Positions 19,506 to 29,603 of a DNA stretch of 64,000 nucleotides are shown piece after piece (position 1 is the first letter of the stretch; each line of letters opens with the position of its first letter). Origin of the DNA: Leptolyngbya sp. KIOST-1 (GTDB lineage Bacteria; Cyanobacteriota; Cyanobacteriia; Phormidesmidales; Phormidesmidaceae); NCBI RefSeq assembly GCF_000763385.1, contig NZ_JQFA01000002.1, forward strand, positions 2,170,001 to 2,234,000, read 5' to 3'. The position numbers and the translations under genes were made by a program. Below the pieces are notes generated by a model that did not search any database, had not been told where the DNA came from, and was given only the letters and a program-made list of their open reading frames with translations.

Positions 19506-20847
19506 AATCCCCGAGTGGCCTGACCTGCTGTCCCGGCACCAGGCGGTGGACGCCGCTGAGGACGACCTGCTCGCCCCCTTGCAGCGCCCCGCGCACGAGC
19601 ACGCGATCGCTCTCCTGGTGCAAAATCTCGACCGCTCGGGGCTGCACCTGGTAGGTCCCGGCCTCGGCGGGCACCACCGCGTAGGCGCTCCACAGGCCGC
19701 GAATGTCCTGGGTCAGGGCTTCGATGGGGAGCCAAAAGCCATCGGTGGGCATGGTTTCGCTGAGCTCCACGCGCACGGTTTGGCCGGGGCTGACGCGGGC
19801 GATCGCCCCCGGCTCTAGCTGCAAGACCACGTTCTGGGTGCGGGTGTCGGGGTTTACCTCCGGCAGCACCGCTTTGACCGTAGCGGGGAAGCGTTCAGCC
19901 TCCCCCAGCACCGTCACCGACTCACCGATCTGGAGGCGGCTGGCGACGCGGGTGGGCATGCCGATGCGGGCTTCGGGGGCCTCGCTTTCCACCAGGCGCA
20001 CCACCGCCTGCCCCGCTGCCACCACCACGCCCTCGTCCACCTGACGGGCTGAGACAATGCCCGCAAAGGGTGCCCGCAGGGTGCTCTTGGTCAGGTCCAC
20101 ATCAATGCTGGCGATGCTGGCCTGGAGCTGCTGCACTACCGCCTGCTGGGCCATCACCTGCTCCGGGCGGGTGCCGTTGAGCAGTTCGTCCAGGCTGCTC
20201 TGGGCGCTGTCGCGGCGGGCGGTCAGGGCCTCGGCCCCAAAGGAAAATTCGTCCAGCTGTTCTTTAGAAATTGCCCCCCGCTGGTAGAGAAATTCTCGCC
20301 GTTCTCGCTGCTGCTGTTGTAAGGCCAGCTGGTTGTCCACATCGCGCACCTGGGCCTGGGCGGCGGCGATCGCCTCCTGCCTCGCCCCCCGCTGTAGCTC
20401 CAGCAGATGGGCCTGAGCCTGGGCCAGTTGGGCTTCGAGCTGGCGGCGCTGGGTGAGCAGGCTCTGGGTATCGAGCAGGGCTAGGGGCTGGTCGGCGGAG
20501 ACGCGATCGCCCTCGGCCACCAGCACCTGCACCAGCTCGCCGCTGCGGGTAAAGCCCAGGTCGCTGCTGCGCAGGGCGGCAATTTCTCCGGTGTAGGCGC
20601 GGGCCACGTCGTAGCTGCTGGCGGGTTCGACCGTCAGGGTTTCCACCGCCAAAACGGTGATGTCGCTAGTGTCCGCCGGAGAGTCTTGAGCCCCCAGGCG
20701 ACTCTGCACCAGGGGTAGGCCCACCGCCAGCAGCAGACCAGCGGCTCCTAATCCCCCCAGCCAGCGGCGGTTGAGGGATCGTTGGGGTCTGGGCGGTAGT
20801 GGGCTAGCAGGATTGAGAGTTTCATCGGGCAGGGAGCAGTCAGACAT
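19504..20847 (-). CDS. RND efflux periplasmic adaptor (HlyD/MFP family)
   Basis: 447 residues. An N-terminal membrane anchor (LGGLGAAGLLLAVGLPLVQ) is followed by a lipoyl half (LGFTRSGELVQVLVAEGDRV), a long coiled-coil hairpin rich in Gln/Ala/Leu (about residues 120-215), the second lipoyl half (LRAPFAGIVSARQVDEGVVV) and beta-barrel and proximal domains (VSPGQTVRVELSE). It should bridge the RND pump and an outer-membrane channel. It is the first gene of the two-gene operon; a 291-bp gap with the palindromic array separates it from the pump gene. Confidence 0.92.
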   Translation of the reverse strand: MSDCSLPDETLNPASPLPPRPQRSLNRRWLGGLGAAGLLLAVGLPLVQSRLGAQDSPADTSDITVLAVETLTVEPASSYDVARAYTGEIAALRSSDLGFTRSGELVQVLVAEGDRVSADQPLALLDTQSLLTQRRQLEAQLAQAQAHLLELQRGARQEAIAAAQAQVRDVDNQLALQQQQRERREFLYQRGAISKEQLDEFSFGAEALTARRDSAQSSLDELLNGTRPEQVMAQQAVVQQLQASIASIDVDLTKSTLRAPFAGIVSARQVDEGVVVAAGQAVVRLVESEAPEARIGMPTRVASRLQIGESVTVLGEAERFPATVKAVLPEVNPDTRTQNVVLQLEPGAIARVSPGQTVRVELSETMPTDGFWLPIEALTQDIRGLWSAYAVVPAEAGTYQVQPRAVEILHQESDRVLVRGALQGGEQVVLSGVHRLVPGQQVRPLGD

Positions 20848-20918
20848 GGCGGCTATTGGTTAGGTAAATGGGGCGAGTGTAGGCTGTTGAAACAGTGAAT
20901 TTTGGAATTGGGGGTGAT

Positions 20919-20940
20919 GGTGGGCGGTGCCCACCCTACG
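20919..20940. repeat. CCTACG-type hairpin
   Basis: GGTGGGC, loop GGT, GCCCACC, continuing into CCTACG. Same family as the elements at 5292 and 7958. Confidence 0.5.
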
Positions 20941-20983
20941 GGGGAAACTGCATTGACAAACCTTGATTAAAAGCAGGAATCTT

Positions 20984-21012
20984 GTAGAGGCATTGCAGTG
21001 CAATGCCTCTAC
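20984..21012. terminator. Perfect palindrome, possible terminator of the YdeI-like gene
   Basis: GTAGAGGCATTGC, loop AGT, GCAATGCCTCTAC: a 13-bp perfect stem 27 bp downstream of the minus-strand gene at 21039-21617. There is no T-run on the minus side, so it may instead be a dispersed palindromic repeat. Confidence 0.4.
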
Positions 21013-21038
21013 TGGGTGTAACTAAATAGAATTCGGTG

Positions 21039-21617
21039 TTACATCTGCGGAATCTTTTTATTTTGGGCAGCAAAAATTGCCGCTTTCTCAATTCGCTGGG
21101 TGCGGGTTTTTGTCGTTTTGGCTAGCTTGATCCAGCGCAGCACATTGCGCCGGTAGGACGGGGCAGAATTCTCAAAGATTTCCTTAGCTGGGGGGTGCGA
21201 TTCCATCGCTTCTACCAAGTCAACGGGCAGGATCAGGGCATCGACATCGTCCATCAAGTTCCACAGGCCATTGCGTTTGGAGGCAGCGATCGCCTCCAGC
21301 CCCGCCGAGTGCATTTTCCCCGCCTGAATCAGCTTTTCGGCTCTGTCTTTGTAGCTTTTGGCCCAGTGCTGGGCCTGGCGCGGCGAGATCATCTGCATGG
21401 TTCTGTCCTCATCCAGCTGACGACGAATGCCGTCCACCCAGCCAAAACACAGCACCTCGTCCAGAATGTCCTGCACCGAGACGTACTTCGCGCCCATGTG
21501 CTTTTTGTAGGTCACCAGCCAAATGCTGTCGGTTTGGGTGTGGTTTTCCTCCAGCCACTGCCGCAACTGCTGAACGGAGGACACCTCCACCTGGGCAAAG
21601 TTTTCAGTCTTGATCAT
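21039..21617 (-). CDS. YdeI/OmpD-associated family protein
   Basis: 192 residues. The family core is visible as LRQWLEENHTQTDSIWLVTY, VLCFGWVDGIRRQLD, the ISPRQAQHWAKSYKDRAEKL block and the C-terminal RWIKLAKTTKTRTQRIEKAA. Members are small cytosolic proteins of unclear biochemical function, linked in enterics to envelope-stress or bacteriocin tolerance. Monocistronic by spacing. Confidence 0.85.
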   Translation of the reverse strand: MIKTENFAQVEVSSVQQLRQWLEENHTQTDSIWLVTYKKHMGAKYVSVQDILDEVLCFGWVDGIRRQLDEDRTMQMISPRQAQHWAKSYKDRAEKLIQAGKMHSAGLEAIAASKRNGLWNLMDDVDALILPVDLVEAMESHPPAKEIFENSAPSYRRNVLRWIKLAKTTKTRTQRIEKAAIFAAQNKKIPQM

Positions 21618-21672
21618 GGCAAAACTCTCGTTTAAACCCTAGTGATTCTTTTAGTCTTCAGTTTGTAGATTA

Positions 21673-21741
21673 GGTGCAGCGGAGCGTAGCCCAACAAAAC
21701 TTACCCCTGTTGGGTTTCACTGCGTTCCACCCAACCTACGC
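21673..21741. repeat. CCTACG-type dispersed repeat
   Basis: Complementary segments GCCCAACA and TGTTGGGT, then CACTGCGTTCCACCCAACC and CCTACG. This matches the cyanobacterial hairpin-plus-CCTACG intergenic repeat style seen elsewhere in the window. Confidence 0.5.
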
Positions 21742-21786
21742 GACTCCTCCAAAGGAGGGGACAGCGTTATCCTAAACCGAGATTAA

Positions 21787-22458
21787 TTAACTCTCATTAA
21801 TTCGGCCAAACTCCAGCAGCGAGGCGCAGTTTTTGGCGTAGTCCACAATGCAGTCCACGATGTCGCCATCGAGCCATGCGCCGCGCCCCAGGTGCACCAT
21901 GGCGACAAAACTTTTGAGCTTGATATAGTCGGCGTAGTCGTGCTCAGCATAGGCATCGTAGCCGCGCGGCATTTTGGTCAGCTTGTCCTCATTGCTAAGG
22001 GACAATCCTGCTTCCTCCAAGTCCTTCAAAACCTGGGCAAATTCCTCGGGCGAATCGACAATTTTGTCGCGAAGGGGACCGAGGGCAGCGGGGCTGAGTT
22101 TGTAGTAGCCGCAGGCCACCAATCCACCAGAGGCTTCTAGCTGCACGTAGACCAATCCTTCCTTTTCCGCCTTGGTCCCGGAGGGCGTCAGCACACCGCT
22201 GACGTGGGTGCTGTAGGGGGATTTGTCCTTAGAAAAACGCACATCCCGGTTCTGGCGAAACATGGTTTTTGGCCCACCCGCCAGGGGTACACGGGCATGG
22301 GTCAAACAGTCGGTGGCCAGTTCCAGCATCATCGCAAAGGGCTGGCGCACATAGGCCTCAAACTCGTCGCGGTGGGCGTCGTACCAGGCTTTTTCGTTGT
22401 TGGCCGCCAGCCCTTCGAGCAGGTCAAAGGTTTTGGGGGTGAAGTGTAGGTCGGTCAT
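21787..22458 (-). CDS. DUF2461 family protein
   Basis: 223 residues. FTPKTFDLLEGLAANNEKAW starts the domain, followed by KTMFRQNRDVRFSKDKSPYS, a hallmark of the DUF2461 (TIGR02453) family, and GGLVACGYYKLSPAALGPLR. No biochemical function is established for the family. The leader contains a short pyrimidine-rich CACCC repeat up to the ATG instead of a Shine-Dalgarno sequence. Confidence 0.88.
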   Translation of the reverse strand: MTDLHFTPKTFDLLEGLAANNEKAWYDAHRDEFEAYVRQPFAMMLELATDCLTHARVPLAGGPKTMFRQNRDVRFSKDKSPYSTHVSGVLTPSGTKAEKEGLVYVQLEASGGLVACGYYKLSPAALGPLRDKIVDSPEEFAQVLKDLEEAGLSLSNEDKLTKMPRGYDAYAEHDYADYIKLKSFVAMVHLGRGAWLDGDIVDCIVDYAKNCASLLEFGRINES

Positions 22459-22489
22459 GGGTGTGGGTGGGAAGGTGGAGGGTTAGAAG
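22459..22489 (-). repeat. Pyrimidine-rich leader tract
   Basis: On minus this reads CCCTCCACCTTCCCACCCAC and continues to the DUF2461 start codon, almost free of G. Confidence 0.55.
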
Positions 22490-22657
22490 CAATGGGTGGG
22501 GTGCGTTATTGCCGGGGGTGATGCAGCAGAGCCAACACAAGACGGCTAAGCAAGGGTATGAAAAACTGTATTAAAGTGAAGCCAATCAATATGTAACATG
22601 GTATTAATAGGAAAACAAATATCAGTTTTTGATTAATTCATATCGTTTTCGGTATCA

Positions 22658-23509
22658 ATGCACCTTAAAACCCTGAACGCTTTCATCGCCCTGGCGGAGG
22701 AGCTGCACTTTGGCCGCGCCGCCCAGCGTTGCGGCATTTCCCAGCCCGCCATGAGCCGCCTGCTGAGCGAGTTGGAGGCCGATATTGGCGTCAAGCTGTT
22801 GCACCGCACCTCCCGCGAGGTGTCGCTGACCAATGCCGGGCGGGGCTTTCTCGAATCGGCCCGGCAGGCGGTGGCCTACGCCGATATGGCGGTGCGGGCC
22901 GCCCAGGCGGGAGCGGTGGACGGCATCAATTCACTGACCGTGGGTATGGTGATCGGTACCGAGCAGCCGCCGGTAGGAAAGTTAATGGCAGAGTTTAAAC
23001 GCGCCCACCCCGAAACGCGGGTGGCGCTGCGGCGCATCGACGAGCGCGACATTGGCGCGGCTCTGGCGGAGGGCTATATCGACGCGGCGATCGCCTGGGA
23101 TGTGGCGATTCCCATCGGCCTGCACCACCGCCACCTGTGTACGGTGCCCCTGGCGGTGATGGTGCAAACGGGTCATCCCCTGGAGGAAAAAGAACCCGTC
23201 ACCTGGGCCGACCTGGCGGGCTATCCGGTGATTCTGCCCGATCGCGATCGCCAGCCGATCATCTACGACCACTACAAGCGTTACACCGCCGAGGCGGGCT
23301 TTGAGCCCACCATCGCTATTGATGTTTCTACCATGGCCGATGCCCTGGCCATGGTGGCAGGGGGCGTGGGCGTGGGCCATGCGCCAGTGGTGCCGGGGCT
23401 GCGCTATCCGGGGGTGTCGATTTTGCGCCAGGAACCCTTGATTGAGTTCAACTACGAGTTGGTCTGGGCCCATACAAGCCCTGGCATCGAAAGCCTGCTA
23501 ACCCTGTAA
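22658..23509 (+). CDS. LysR-family transcriptional regulator
   Basis: 283 residues. The N-terminal winged helix is MHLKTLNAFIALAEELHFGR followed by AAQRCGISQPAMSRLLSELE, and the rest is the periplasmic-binding-like effector domain (VGMVIGTEQPPVGKLMAEFK, then DAAIAWDV). It is slightly shorter than the usual 300 residues. The upstream gap is AT-rich with no divergent target gene, so the regulon cannot be inferred; the inducer is unknown. Confidence 0.92.
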   Translation: MHLKTLNAFIALAEELHFGRAAQRCGISQPAMSRLLSELEADIGVKLLHRTSREVSLTNAGRGFLESARQAVAYADMAVRAAQAGAVDGINSLTVGMVIGTEQPPVGKLMAEFKRAHPETRVALRRIDERDIGAALAEGYIDAAIAWDVAIPIGLHHRHLCTVPLAVMVQTGHPLEEKEPVTWADLAGYPVILPDRDRQPIIYDHYKRYTAEAGFEPTIAIDVSTMADALAMVAGGVGVGHAPVVPGLRYPGVSILRQEPLIEFNYELVWAHTSPGIESLLTL

Positions 23510-23565
23510 TGGTTGCAGGCCAACTCGTGCATAAACCAACGGCGGGGGAAGAGCCTACTCAAAGG

Positions 23566-23931
23566 CTAAAATTCGTCGTCGCCGTAGGGCATTGCCGACT
23601 CGTTGTCGCGGCGAGAGCCCAGCAGATCGAGGCGATCGACTCGCACCACGGGCTTGGAGCGGGCGGCCCCAGTGGAACGATCCTGCCAGTGGTCAAGCTT
23701 GAGGGCTCCGCTGATGCCGATCAGGCTGCCCTTGCGCACGTAATTGGCCGCTACTTCGGCATTTTTGCCCCACAGCTCCAGGTTGAACCAGTCGGGCTTG
23801 TCGTCGCGGCTCGAACGCCGCCGCACCGCCAGCGTCAGGTTACACACCACCGTGCCCGATTCAAAGTACTTGACCTCAGGGTCAGCGCCGACCCGGCCTA
23901 CCAGGGTTACTACGTTAACTGTCATCGTCAC
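23566..23931 (-). CDS. ssb: Single-stranded DNA-binding protein
   Basis: 121 residues with one OB fold: VNVVTLVGRVGADPEVKYFE, NLTLAVRRRSSRDDKPDWFN and ELWGKNAEVAANYVRKGSLI. It is shorter than E. coli SSB because the linker is almost absent, but it ends YGDDEF, resembling the acidic partner-binding tip. ATG 23925, two codons inside, is an equally good start (MTVNVVTL). It is convergent with the LysR gene and divergent from mreB. Small cyanobacterial SSBs of this size are normal. Confidence 0.9.
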   Translation of the reverse strand: MTMTVNVVTLVGRVGADPEVKYFESGTVVCNLTLAVRRRSSRDDKPDWFNLELWGKNAEVAANYVRKGSLIGISGALKLDHWQDRSTGAARSKPVVRVDRLDLLGSRRDNESAMPYGDDEF

Positions 23932-24265
23932 TTGCTCAACGCACGTCCCCGCATTGTAGGCGAAACCCCGATCATCCGTCAGGCCGCGATCCAGGAGTTG
24001 GGTAACCTGTTGGGGAACTCCTGAGTTTTCCCCAGCGTCAATGATCAGGCCGTTAACATCTAGGCCTTGGGCAACTGTTTCAATCCTTCAAAGGCTCACT
24101 GCGCCACCATTGGTTGTTAGTCCTCAATTTTTCTTCCCACAGATACTTATTTCCTGACTGGACGCATCGATACGAAACGTAATAGAATCCACTTCGACAT
24201 CAGCGTTAGTCCTCAGGGTGGCGCTCAGGGTTAGTTCACTGTTTTTTCTTAGTTTAGGGGCGTGA

Positions 24266-25306
<1,041 letters not shown>

Positions 25307-25339
25307 GGTTGCGCCAACGTCGTCATCTACCCAGAACCT

Positions 25340-26164
25340 ATGTTTGCTCTACGCCGCTGGTGGACACGTCATGCCCTCAAGGCGGGAATGGTTACTCTGG
25401 CCGTTTCCTCAGCTTGGCTTTTGCGGGCCAGTGATGGTGCCTTGATCTACGAAGCCTACAACTGGCTAACCCGACCCCTGCAGCCGGGACTGAGCCGGGA
25501 ACAACAGTTTGAGAACAGCTACATTCTTGAGCTACAGCAGCGGATTGTGGAGCTGGAGAACCAGAACCGCTCTCTGCAAACCATGGCGGACTATGAAGCC
25601 GCTGCTGTCTCCGAGGGAATCCGCGCCGCCGTGATCGGTCGGTCGGCCGACCACTGGTGGCAACAAATAGTGCTCAACCGCGGCAGCCGCCAGGGCGTTG
25701 CGGTGGGGCATGTGGTGACGGGGCCAGGCGGGCTGATTGGCCGCGTCATTGCTGTGTCTCCCAATACCTCGCGAGTGCTGCTGATCAGCGATCCCACCAG
25801 TCGGGTAGGGGCTAAGGTCAGCCGCAGTCGGGCTATGGGGGTGGTGCGGGGCCAGTCCAACAACCGGGTCGTGATCGAGTTTTTTGAGAAATTGCCCGAC
25901 GTTAACACTGGCGATGTCATTGTCACCTCCTCCTACAGCCGCCTGTTTCCCAGGGACATTCCCATCGGGCGGATCGAGTCGATCGATTTGACCAAAAGTC
26001 CGGCCCCCGAGGCGGTCATTCAGCTATCGTCGCCACTGCCCATTTTGGAGTGGGCCATTGTGTATCCCTTTGAACCTCAGGAAGTGGTGGATGCTCCCGT
26101 GCTGCCGGGCACTCTGCCTGAAAATGGCACTATTCCAGACAATACTGACGAGGCCAGCCCATGA
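25340..26164 (+). CDS. mreC: Rod-shape determining protein MreC
   Basis: 274 residues: a short cytosolic start (MFALRRWWTRHALKAGMVTL), one membrane helix, a coiled coil around residues 55-90 (ILELQQRIVELENQNRSLQT), then the paired beta-barrel periplasmic domain (GSRQGVAVGHVVTGPGGLIG; NTGDVIVTSSYSRLFPRDIP). It links MreB and MreD to the cell-wall synthases. The stop overlaps the mreD start by ATGA. Confidence 0.94.
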   Translation: MFALRRWWTRHALKAGMVTLAVSSAWLLRASDGALIYEAYNWLTRPLQPGLSREQQFENSYILELQQRIVELENQNRSLQTMADYEAAAVSEGIRAAVIGRSADHWWQQIVLNRGSRQGVAVGHVVTGPGGLIGRVIAVSPNTSRVLLISDPTSRVGAKVSRSRAMGVVRGQSNNRVVIEFFEKLPDVNTGDVIVTSSYSRLFPRDIPIGRIESIDLTKSPAPEAVIQLSSPLPILEWAIVYPFEPQEVVDAPVLPGTLPENGTIPDNTDEASP

Positions 26165-26733
26165 CCTCAGTCGTTCGTGTCTCCTCCCGGCCGCTGTGGA
26201 AACAGCCCTGGGTTATCAACAGTGCAGTGACGACAGCGTCGGTGCTGGTCTGTCTGCTGTTGCTGCCCAGTCGCATACCAGGAATGGAACTGCTGGGAGT
26301 TGCTCCCCACTGGCTGTTGATCTGGGTGGTGGCCTGGAGCATCAAGCGCACCCAGTGGCAGGGGGCTGTGGCCGGGCTGGTGCTGGGCCTGCTGCAGGAT
26401 GCGATGACCTCGCCCCACCCCACCCATACCCTGAGCCTGATTGTGGTGGGCGTGCTGACGGCGCGGCTGCAAAAGCAGCGCTACCTGCAGGAAGACATTG
26501 TGTCGGTGGCGCTGATTGTCTTTGCGATGGCGGTGATTGCTGAAACGGTGCTGGCCCTGCAAATTAGCCTTGATCAACTCCTGTCGGTTGACTCGCTCTA
26601 TCCGCCCCTGGGGGGGATCTGGCTCTACCATCAGCGGATCGCCCTGAGTTCGGCGATTCTGAGCAGTCTGTGGGCCCCAGCGCTGTACTATCCCCTCAAC
26701 CGCTGGTGGGATCGGTACCCGTCGGAACCCTAG
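26161..26733 (+). CDS. mreD: Rod-shape determining protein MreD
   Basis: 190 residues, mostly hydrophobic, with about five membrane helices (TASVLVCLLLLPSRIPGMEL, HWLLIWVVAWSIKR, GAVAGLVLGLLQDAM, ILSSLWAPALYYPLNRWWDR). LGLLQDAMTS fits the conserved MreD G-x-x-x-D motif. Identity rests on size, topology and its place as the third gene of mreBCD, joined to mreC by ATGA. Confidence 0.9.
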   Translation: MTSVVRVSSRPLWKQPWVINSAVTTASVLVCLLLLPSRIPGMELLGVAPHWLLIWVVAWSIKRTQWQGAVAGLVLGLLQDAMTSPHPTHTLSLIVVGVLTARLQKQRYLQEDIVSVALIVFAMAVIAETVLALQISLDQLLSVDSLYPPLGGIWLYHQRIALSSAILSSLWAPALYYPLNRWWDRYPSEP

Positions 26734-26796
26734 GAGCTGTTATCCAGAGTCTCTGATGGCCTAGGAACCAAATCGCAGCCCCAAAAGAACTGTCGA

Positions 26797-27534
26797 CTAA
26801 CCTCGCTGGCGGGCTAGGATGGTCCGCTGCTGAAGCTTTTGGCAGGCCGTCCAGAGGTCGGGCAGCAGGTGGGTGGGGCGGAAGCTCTGGAGGTAGCTGC
26901 TGCTGCGGATGCCGCAGGTGACGGCAACGGTGTCGATGCCGAGGGTTTGACCGGCCATGATGTCGGCCTCGGTGTCGCCAACCATCCAGGCGTGGCGCAA
27001 GTCGTAGCCCTGGCGGCGCTGGGTAGCGATCGCGGCCCGGAGCCGCTCGACCTTGTGACTGGCCTGGTTGGTGTAGGCGGCATCTACCCTGGGCATGCCG
27101 TAGAGATCGCTGATCGCCCAGTGCAGATCGTGCTGATTTAGAAACTGCATCACCTGGTCGGGGGGGCGCAGGGTGACCAGCACCACCCGGACGCCACACT
27201 GGCGCAGCAACTCCAGCCCAGCCCGCGCCTGGGGTTGTACCCGATCGCGATCGAGCAGGGTGGCATGGTTGACAATGCAGCTCACCTGGGTCAGAAAGGC
27301 ATCGATATGTCCCGCCTCCAGGCCCGACCAGTGGGCAATCTGGCGATCGGGTACCCGGTTCTGCTTAAACGTCCAAAACTGAGCTTTTGACAGGTAGCGA
27401 ATGGCAACCTCGGTGCCCTGGAGCTGAGCCTGGGCCTGCACCCACTCCAACCCTTGGCGGTAGGTGGCGTAGTAGCGCTCAGAAACGTCGGCAATGGGAC
27501 CGTCAAAATCGCAAAAAATGGTTGTTGCAGACAT
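26797..27534 (-). CDS. HAD-superfamily hydrolase (phosphatase-like)
   Basis: 245 residues from ATG 27534. HAD motif I is IFCDFDGPIADVS (catalytic DxD), motif II the Thr in VVLVTLRPP, motif III the Lys in NQASHKVERL and motif IV WMVGDTEADIMAGQTLGID. The helical cap lies between motifs I and II. It is likely a small-molecule phosphatase of the phosphoglycolate phosphatase type; the substrate is not determinable. An upstream ATG at 27594 would add 20 residues unlike homologues. Confidence 0.87.
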   Translation of the reverse strand: MSATTIFCDFDGPIADVSERYYATYRQGLEWVQAQAQLQGTEVAIRYLSKAQFWTFKQNRVPDRQIAHWSGLEAGHIDAFLTQVSCIVNHATLLDRDRVQPQARAGLELLRQCGVRVVLVTLRPPDQVMQFLNQHDLHWAISDLYGMPRVDAAYTNQASHKVERLRAAIATQRRQGYDLRHAWMVGDTEADIMAGQTLGIDTVAVTCGIRSSSYLQSFRPTHLLPDLWTACQKLQQRTILARQRG

Positions 27535-27883
27535 AGGCTCCAGCATCTCCCTACCGGTCAAGCCGGCCCAGTTACATATCACCGAACAGTTCAATTAATA
27601 AGCATTGTTAATGCTTTCTTTACAAACCTCAAAGCTTATTTACTTTAGCAACCCAACTTCAAAATGACTACTGCACAAACTCGGATGGGTGCAGGTCACA
27701 ACTCTAATGGCTTGCATTCAACTGGATGAGAAGGCTCTCATCGAACTTTCACGGGTTGTTTAGAACGCCTGTCCATACTGAAAGATGGAGAAATAGGCTA
27801 AAAGACCTCAAAAAGCTAGAAATAGAAAGAATTCAAGGCTTTTAGGAACTTTTTTCCGAGCTTTCTGCTCTTTATGGCTTAAC
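27535..27883. other. AT-rich intergenic region
   Basis: About 350 bp with no gene. Contains AT-rich stretches and short inverted segments (AAGCATTGTTAATGCTT at 27601-27617). It probably holds the promoters for the divergent HAD and glycosyltransferase genes. Confidence 0.4.
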
Positions 27884-29227
27884 TTGAGGCTTTTTGGTTT
27901 GATCGAGGAGGCTATTTTGCGCGTAAGGCACCGCACTCAGAATTTGATCGCTCCTCCGACACCTGATTTGGCTGGGCTGGCGATCGCAGCGCCTGCTCGA
28001 GGCCGCGATCGCAGCGCTGGTTCTGCGGTCCCACGACGGCGATCGCGCATTGTGTTGTATTCCCACGACACTATGGGTCTGGGCCACAAGCGGCGCAACC
28101 TGCTGATTGCTCAGGCCCTGGGTCGGGCCGATCTGGAGGCCGATATTCTGCTGATTAGCGGTATGGGTGAGGCCAACGCGATGCCCTTACCCAGCGGTAT
28201 TGACACGCTAACCCTGCCCGCCCTCTCCAAGCGGGCCGACGGTCAGTACCAGGCCCGACGGCTCAGCCTGGAGCTGAAGGAGATTGTCAGGCTGCGATCG
28301 CAGCTGATTCTAGCCACCGTCAAAAACTTTCGTCCCGACCTGCTGATAGTAGACAACGTGCCGCGGGGGGCCATACGTGAACTCGACGCCACGCTGGACT
28401 ACGTTCGACGGCATTTGCCCACCCGCTGCGTTTTGGGCCTGCGCGATGTGCTGGACACCCCGGCTACGGTGCGCCGCGACTGGCACCGGGCCGAGAATAT
28501 GGCGGCCATTCGCCGCTACTACGACACGGTGTGGATCTACGGTGACCCCTCGATCTACGACCTGCGCCGGGAGTACGGCTTTCCCGCCGACATTGTCGCC
28601 AAAATGCGGCCTCTGGGCTACCTGGACCCCCGAGTGCGGGCCTCAACGGCGATCGCCCACAGCCAGATACAGCAGCTGGGTCTGCCCGACACCGATGATC
28701 TGATTCTGTGTCAGGTCGGCGGTGGCCAGGACGGTGCGGCCCTGGCCACCGCCTTTGCCCAAGCGATCTTTCCCGCCGCCACCACAGGTGTTTTGCTAAT
28801 GGGCCCGTTTATGCCCCCTGAGGCCCAGCGGCAGCTGCGCACCCTGGCCCAGGACAATCCCCGGCTGCGCCTGGTTGACCACCTGGCCGAGCCCACGCTG
28901 CTGCTCGCCCAGGCCAGCCGGGTTGTCGCGATGGGTGGCTACAACACCACCTGCGAAATTCTGGCTTACCAAAAGCATGCCCTGGTGGTGCCGCGCGTTA
29001 GCCCCCGCCAGGAACAGTGGATTCGCGCCGACCGCCTCCACCGCCACGGCCTCATCGACGTGCTGCACCCCGCCGATCTCAGCCCTGATTGCATCACCCA
29101 ATGGCTGCACCAGCCTGTGGCCTCGGACAGTCCGCCGCCCATCAACCTCAGCGGCCTCGACAACCTGGTGGTGGAACTGCAAAAGCTGCTGGCGGTGGGC
29201 GCGATGCCCGATTCTCAGGCCTGCTGA
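27884..29227 (+). CDS. MurG-like predicted glycosyltransferase (COG4671 type)
   Basis: About 447 residues from a TTG at 27884; the true start is uncertain because the first 55 residues are variable. From RRRSRIVLYSHDTMGLGHKR the protein has a GT-B fold: the glycine loop GLGHKRRNLLIAQALG, the central PDLLIVDNVPRGAIREL and the C-terminal sugar-nucleotide region (GGGQDGAALA, RVVAMGGYNTTCEILAYQKH). The GGYNT segment corresponds to the nucleotide-sugar site of GT28 enzymes. It starts a run of three glycosyltransferases and an ABC exporter. Confidence 0.8.
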   Translation: MRLFGLIEEAILRVRHRTQNLIAPPTPDLAGLAIAAPARGRDRSAGSAVPRRRSRIVLYSHDTMGLGHKRRNLLIAQALGRADLEADILLISGMGEANAMPLPSGIDTLTLPALSKRADGQYQARRLSLELKEIVRLRSQLILATVKNFRPDLLIVDNVPRGAIRELDATLDYVRRHLPTRCVLGLRDVLDTPATVRRDWHRAENMAAIRRYYDTVWIYGDPSIYDLRREYGFPADIVAKMRPLGYLDPRVRASTAIAHSQIQQLGLPDTDDLILCQVGGGQDGAALATAFAQAIFPAATTGVLLMGPFMPPEAQRQLRTLAQDNPRLRLVDHLAEPTLLLAQASRVVAMGGYNTTCEILAYQKHALVVPRVSPRQEQWIRADRLHRHGLIDVLHPADLSPDCITQWLHQPVASDSPPPINLSGLDNLVVELQKLLAVGAMPDSQAC

Positions 29228-29236
29228 CGCTGGGAC

Positions 29237-29302
29237 AGATCCCAGGGTCCTGTCCCAGCCAATCCCAAAACCGTAGCCAAGAGGCTAAGAACTCTGGGAT
29301 CT
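29237..29302. repeat. Solitary copy of the 65-bp palindromic element
   Basis: Begins AGATCCCAGGGTCCT and ends AGAACTCTGGGATCT, 66 bp, with an unrelated interior. It starts 10 bp after the glycosyltransferase stop codon and could form a terminator-like stem. The same ends occur three times at 19253-19505. Confidence 0.8.
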
Positions 29303-29463
29303 TGACCCACTGCAACGATGCTTTGAAGGCTCGAATTCCTGGCAAAGCGGTGCATTGTGCCTCCAGAACCGAAACCCCAGTGGAATGGTGCATTGCGGCT
29401 CCGAGACAGAGACCTGGGGGAATTGCGCAAATTGATGAGCCGCGAATGCACCCTACTACTCAC

Positions 29464-29603
29464 TTCACCCATCAACCCGCCCACCCATCAACCCGCTCAC
29501 CCATCAACCCGCCTACTCACCTACCCGCCCACCCATCCACCCGCCTACTCACCTACCCGCCCACCCATCAACCCGCCCACCCATCCACCTACCCGCCTAC
29601 CCC
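29464..29603 (+). repeat. CACCCATCAACCCGC tandem leader repeat
   Basis: About 140 bp made of variants of CACCCATCAACCCGC, CACCCATCCACC and CTACTCACCTACCCGC, effectively free of G apart from the CCCGC units, ending one base before ATG 29604. This is the longest example of the leader repeat family. Confidence 0.9.
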